This document shows positions 3,749 through 5,424 of a DNA stretch of 5,424 nucleotides, piece after piece (position 1 is the first letter of the stretch; each line of letters begins with the position of its first letter). The notes beneath the pieces were generated by a model that did no database searches, was not told the DNA's origin, and saw only the letters and a program-made list of their open reading frames with translations. The translations under genes were made by a program, and so were the position numbers. Location: NCBI GenBank assembly GCA_947627685.1, contig CANQWZ010000086.1, positions 1-5,424 of the forward strand, read 5' to 3'. This stretch comes from an uncultured Bacilli bacterium (lineage in GTDB: Bacteria; Bacillota_I; Bacilli_A; ML615J-28; CAG-313).

Positions 3749-5424
3749 TTACCTTCCACCAGGTCTCATGCCTCCACCAAAGCCCCCACCGAAGCCTCCT
3801 GGAGGAGTGCCGCCTGGATTTCCCATATTACCCTGAGAACCGATTGAAGTAATGACTGAAGATACTGTAAATGAACAAATTTGCGTATCACCACCATATA
3901 GTTTAAAGTTCTTACCCATAACAAGTTCAGGACAGGAAACAATAACTGATTGGCAGTTTTTTTCAATGGTAACAGAGAAAAGTAGTTCACCATCTTCATC
4001 TGTCAAAGATAGAATAGTATTTGCTAATATCATTTGATTTTGTGCATAGGATAGTACATTTTGTTGAGAATTGGTTGCGGGGGTCTCCACCATTCCAAGA
4101 GGACCTACCGCAAAAAGATAGCCTCCATCAATTACAATTCCTCTATCAGCATCAAGTGCACTATTACCTGATGAGGTCGGACCAAACACGATAAGAGTGC
4201 CTCCTGTCATATTAATCGAACCATTAGAATCCACGCCATCACCTTCGGCACTTACATAGATTTTGCCACCTGAGATGATAATATGTTCAACAACGCGCAT
4301 ATCATCGCTTGCGGCATTGATACCATCGTCACTTGCGGTAATGTTTATTGTGCCACCTGTAATCTCTACGTAACCACCCTCAATGCCTTCATAACTTTTT
4401 GTTACCACAATCTCTCCACCACTAATCTTCGTTAGAACATCACTCGTTAAAGCATCATCAAAAGTAGAGATTGTGAAATTACCACCACTCACTGAAAGAT
4501 TTCCACTATTCGCGTGAATAGCATCATCAGTACTATCGATGATAAATGTGCCACTTTCGATGATAATAGAGTAATCACCTTCTGTTACGGTAATCTCTTC
4601 GTCAGAATCATTTGCACTTGGATATTCGATTTCGCCAACTTTAATGCCCTTGCACCCTTGTACAAGTCCATAGAGCGAGCTTGCACTATAACGATTAGTC
4701 TCATCACTTGCTATTCTCTTATAAGTATTACCCGATTTGATATACTTGAAATCATCCGCGTCTATACCATATTCAGCCATCTGTGTTTTGGGTACAAAAC
4801 TGCCCATTGTTTTGATGTTATAATTGCCACCATCGATATAGATAACAGTATCAGCTTGGATGCCGTCACCTTCTGTTTTACATAAATAATCAACATTTTT
4901 TAGATAGATATAACCTTCATTAGTCGTAAACGTAGTCGTTTCGTCATCACATTCTGCATTTATACCATCCTTGCCTGCCGATAAAACGTTAATCTCACAG
5001 TTTGAAGCAGATATAGAAAGGGCAGCGATTGCGTGATTTGTTGCTGTGAGTATTAAAGAGCAATCGACGATTGTAAGATCTTTAGAAACTTTGATTGCGT
5101 TCTTGCCACTACTTGTAACAGATAAGGAACCTTCACCATTAAAAGAAAGCATTCCTTTGACATGAATAGCGTTTTCTTTATCAACAGTAGAAATAATGGT
5201 ATTTTCACCAATAAGCGTTATAACAACATCTGCATTCTTGTAAGTTGTGCTACCAAAAGCAACACCTTCTGTTGCTGTTATTTTTGCACCATCGAAAATA
5301 AGGTGCAACTTCAAGTTATTTGTGCCAAAATTAATTTTGCCATATTCGCCACTGAAGCGGTAAGTTCCACTATCAGAAATCGTATATACTTCACTAGAAG
5401 GATTGACCATCGTTGCATCATCAC
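3749..5424 (-). CDS. Beta-helix carbohydrate-binding protein of the Cthe_2159/DUF4353 type, N-terminus outside the window
   Basis: The frame is open from the window edge to TAA at 3751-3749, about 557 codons. An internal ATG at 5410 is preceded by in-frame DDAT codons with no stop and no ribosome site, so the true start and any signal peptide lie beyond the window. Counting from that Met, degenerate rungs of about 20-25 residues repeat from ~180 to ~435. Each has a strand, a GG turn and an Asp-rich DDAI/DDGI/GDGV-like turn, for example at 295-298, 318-321, 361-364 and 390-393, with SYEGIEG at 339-345. This is the pattern of Cthe_2159-like right-handed beta-helices, which bind acidic polysaccharide and calcium. 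Residues ~205-265 look like a loop or insert between rungs. After the helix comes a small beta-rich domain (~460-520) and a Gly/Pro-rich tail (~527-553). Extracellular location is expected from the family, not seen. The gene is clearly less AT-rich than its neighbours. Confidence 0.85.
   Translation of the reverse strand, partial: DDATMVNPSSEVYTISDSGTYRFSGEYGKINFGTNNLKLHLIFDGAKITATEGVAFGSTTYKNADVVITLIGENTIISTVDKENAIHVKGMLSFNGEGSLSVTSSGKNAIKVSKDLTIVDCSLILTATNHAIAALSISASNCEINVLSAGKDGINAECDDETTTFTTNEGYIYLKNVDYLCKTEGDGIQADTVIYIDGGNYNIKTMGSFVPKTQMAEYGIDADDFKYIKSGNTYKRIASDETNRYSASSLYGLVQGCKGIKVGEIEYPSANDSDEEITVTEGDYSIIIESGTFIIDSTDDAIHANSGNLSVSGGNFTISTFDDALTSDVLTKISGGEIVVTKSYEGIEGGYVEITGGTINITASDDGINAASDDMRVVEHIIISGGKIYVSAEGDGVDSNGSINMTGGTLIVFGPTSSGNSALDADRGIVIDGGYLFAVGPLGMVETPATNSQQNVLSYAQNQMILANTILSLTDEDGELLFSVTIEKNCQSVIVSCPELVMGKNFKLYGGDTQICSFTVSSVITSIGSQGNMGNPGGTPPGGFGGGFGGGMRPGGR

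Noticed and set aside
3766..3999. Minus-strand open frame of 77 codons at the end of the beta-helix gene
   Set aside because: It is an alternative frame of the same strand as the beta-helix gene, whose own frame is supported by repeats and length.
3852..4037. Plus-strand open frame of 61 codons
   Set aside because: It lies opposite the well-supported beta-helix gene, has no ribosome site I can see and no recognisable motif; it is a shadow of the Gly/Asp-rich coding strand.
4300..4520. Recurring similar segments that could suggest a DNA repeat array or CRISPR
   Set aside because: The repeats are degenerate protein-level beta-helix rungs in frame; the DNA copies differ and have no uniform spacers.
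4514..4885. Plus-strand open frame of 123 codons
   Set aside because: It is antisense to the repeated rungs of the beta-helix gene. Its Ile/Cys/Phe-rich translation has no motif and mirrors the opposite strand's codons.

Overview
The window is very AT-rich DNA with standard-code genes, GGAG/GAGG-type ribosome binding sites, sigma-A-like promoters and hairpin-plus-T-run terminators. This points to a low-GC Bacillota host, possibly a gut-type Bacilli/Erysipelotrichia/Clostridia lineage; the sequence alone does not fix the genus. Tryptophan is encoded by TGG where checked, so I see no sign of the Mycoplasma code. Every supported gene lies on the minus strand, so transcription runs from high to low coordinates.

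In transcription order: (1) 5424-3749, the C-terminal ~557 codons of a right-handed beta-helix protein of the Cthe_2159/DUF4353 carbohydrate-binding type. It is visibly less AT-rich than its neighbours and ends in a Gly-rich tail and a terminator (3675-3709). (2) A regulatory region with a good promoter (-35 TTGTAA, 17 bp, -10 TATAAT) overlaid by four TGTA/TACA half-sites spaced exactly 11 bp apart. (3) 3515-2406, an ABC-class AAA ATPase of the AAA_15/AAA_21 (OLD/RloA-like) type. (4) 2416-1925, a TOPRIM-like protein that starts at TTG inside the end of the ATPase gene. Its conserved C-terminal part is still readable at 1924-1680 but is separated by an in-frame TAA and a one-base frameshift, so this gene is broken. 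(5) A hairpin terminator (1636-1674). (6) 1505-561, an HNH nuclease with an N-terminal membrane helix and a C-terminal topoisomerase-type zinc ribbon, with its own promoter and terminator. (7) 409-1, the N-terminal 136 codons of a diacylglycerol/lipid kinase, driven by a perfect consensus promoter with a 15-bp palindrome at the expected start of transcription.

The ATPase and TOPRIM genes look like a split ATPase-plus-TOPRIM phage-defence pair, in the spirit of RloAB, PARIS (AriA/AriB) or a split OLD nuclease. The ATPase sensor appears intact while the nuclease-like partner is disrupted, which would fit inactivation of a toxic effector, although homopolymer sequencing errors must be excluded. 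The HNH nuclease next to it is transcribed separately and may be an independent accessory gene.

No stretch above 300 bases is left unexplained. The gaps (410-560, 1506-1679, 3516-3748) hold promoters, candidate operators and terminators. I saw no tRNA, rRNA, CRISPR array or insertion sequence.
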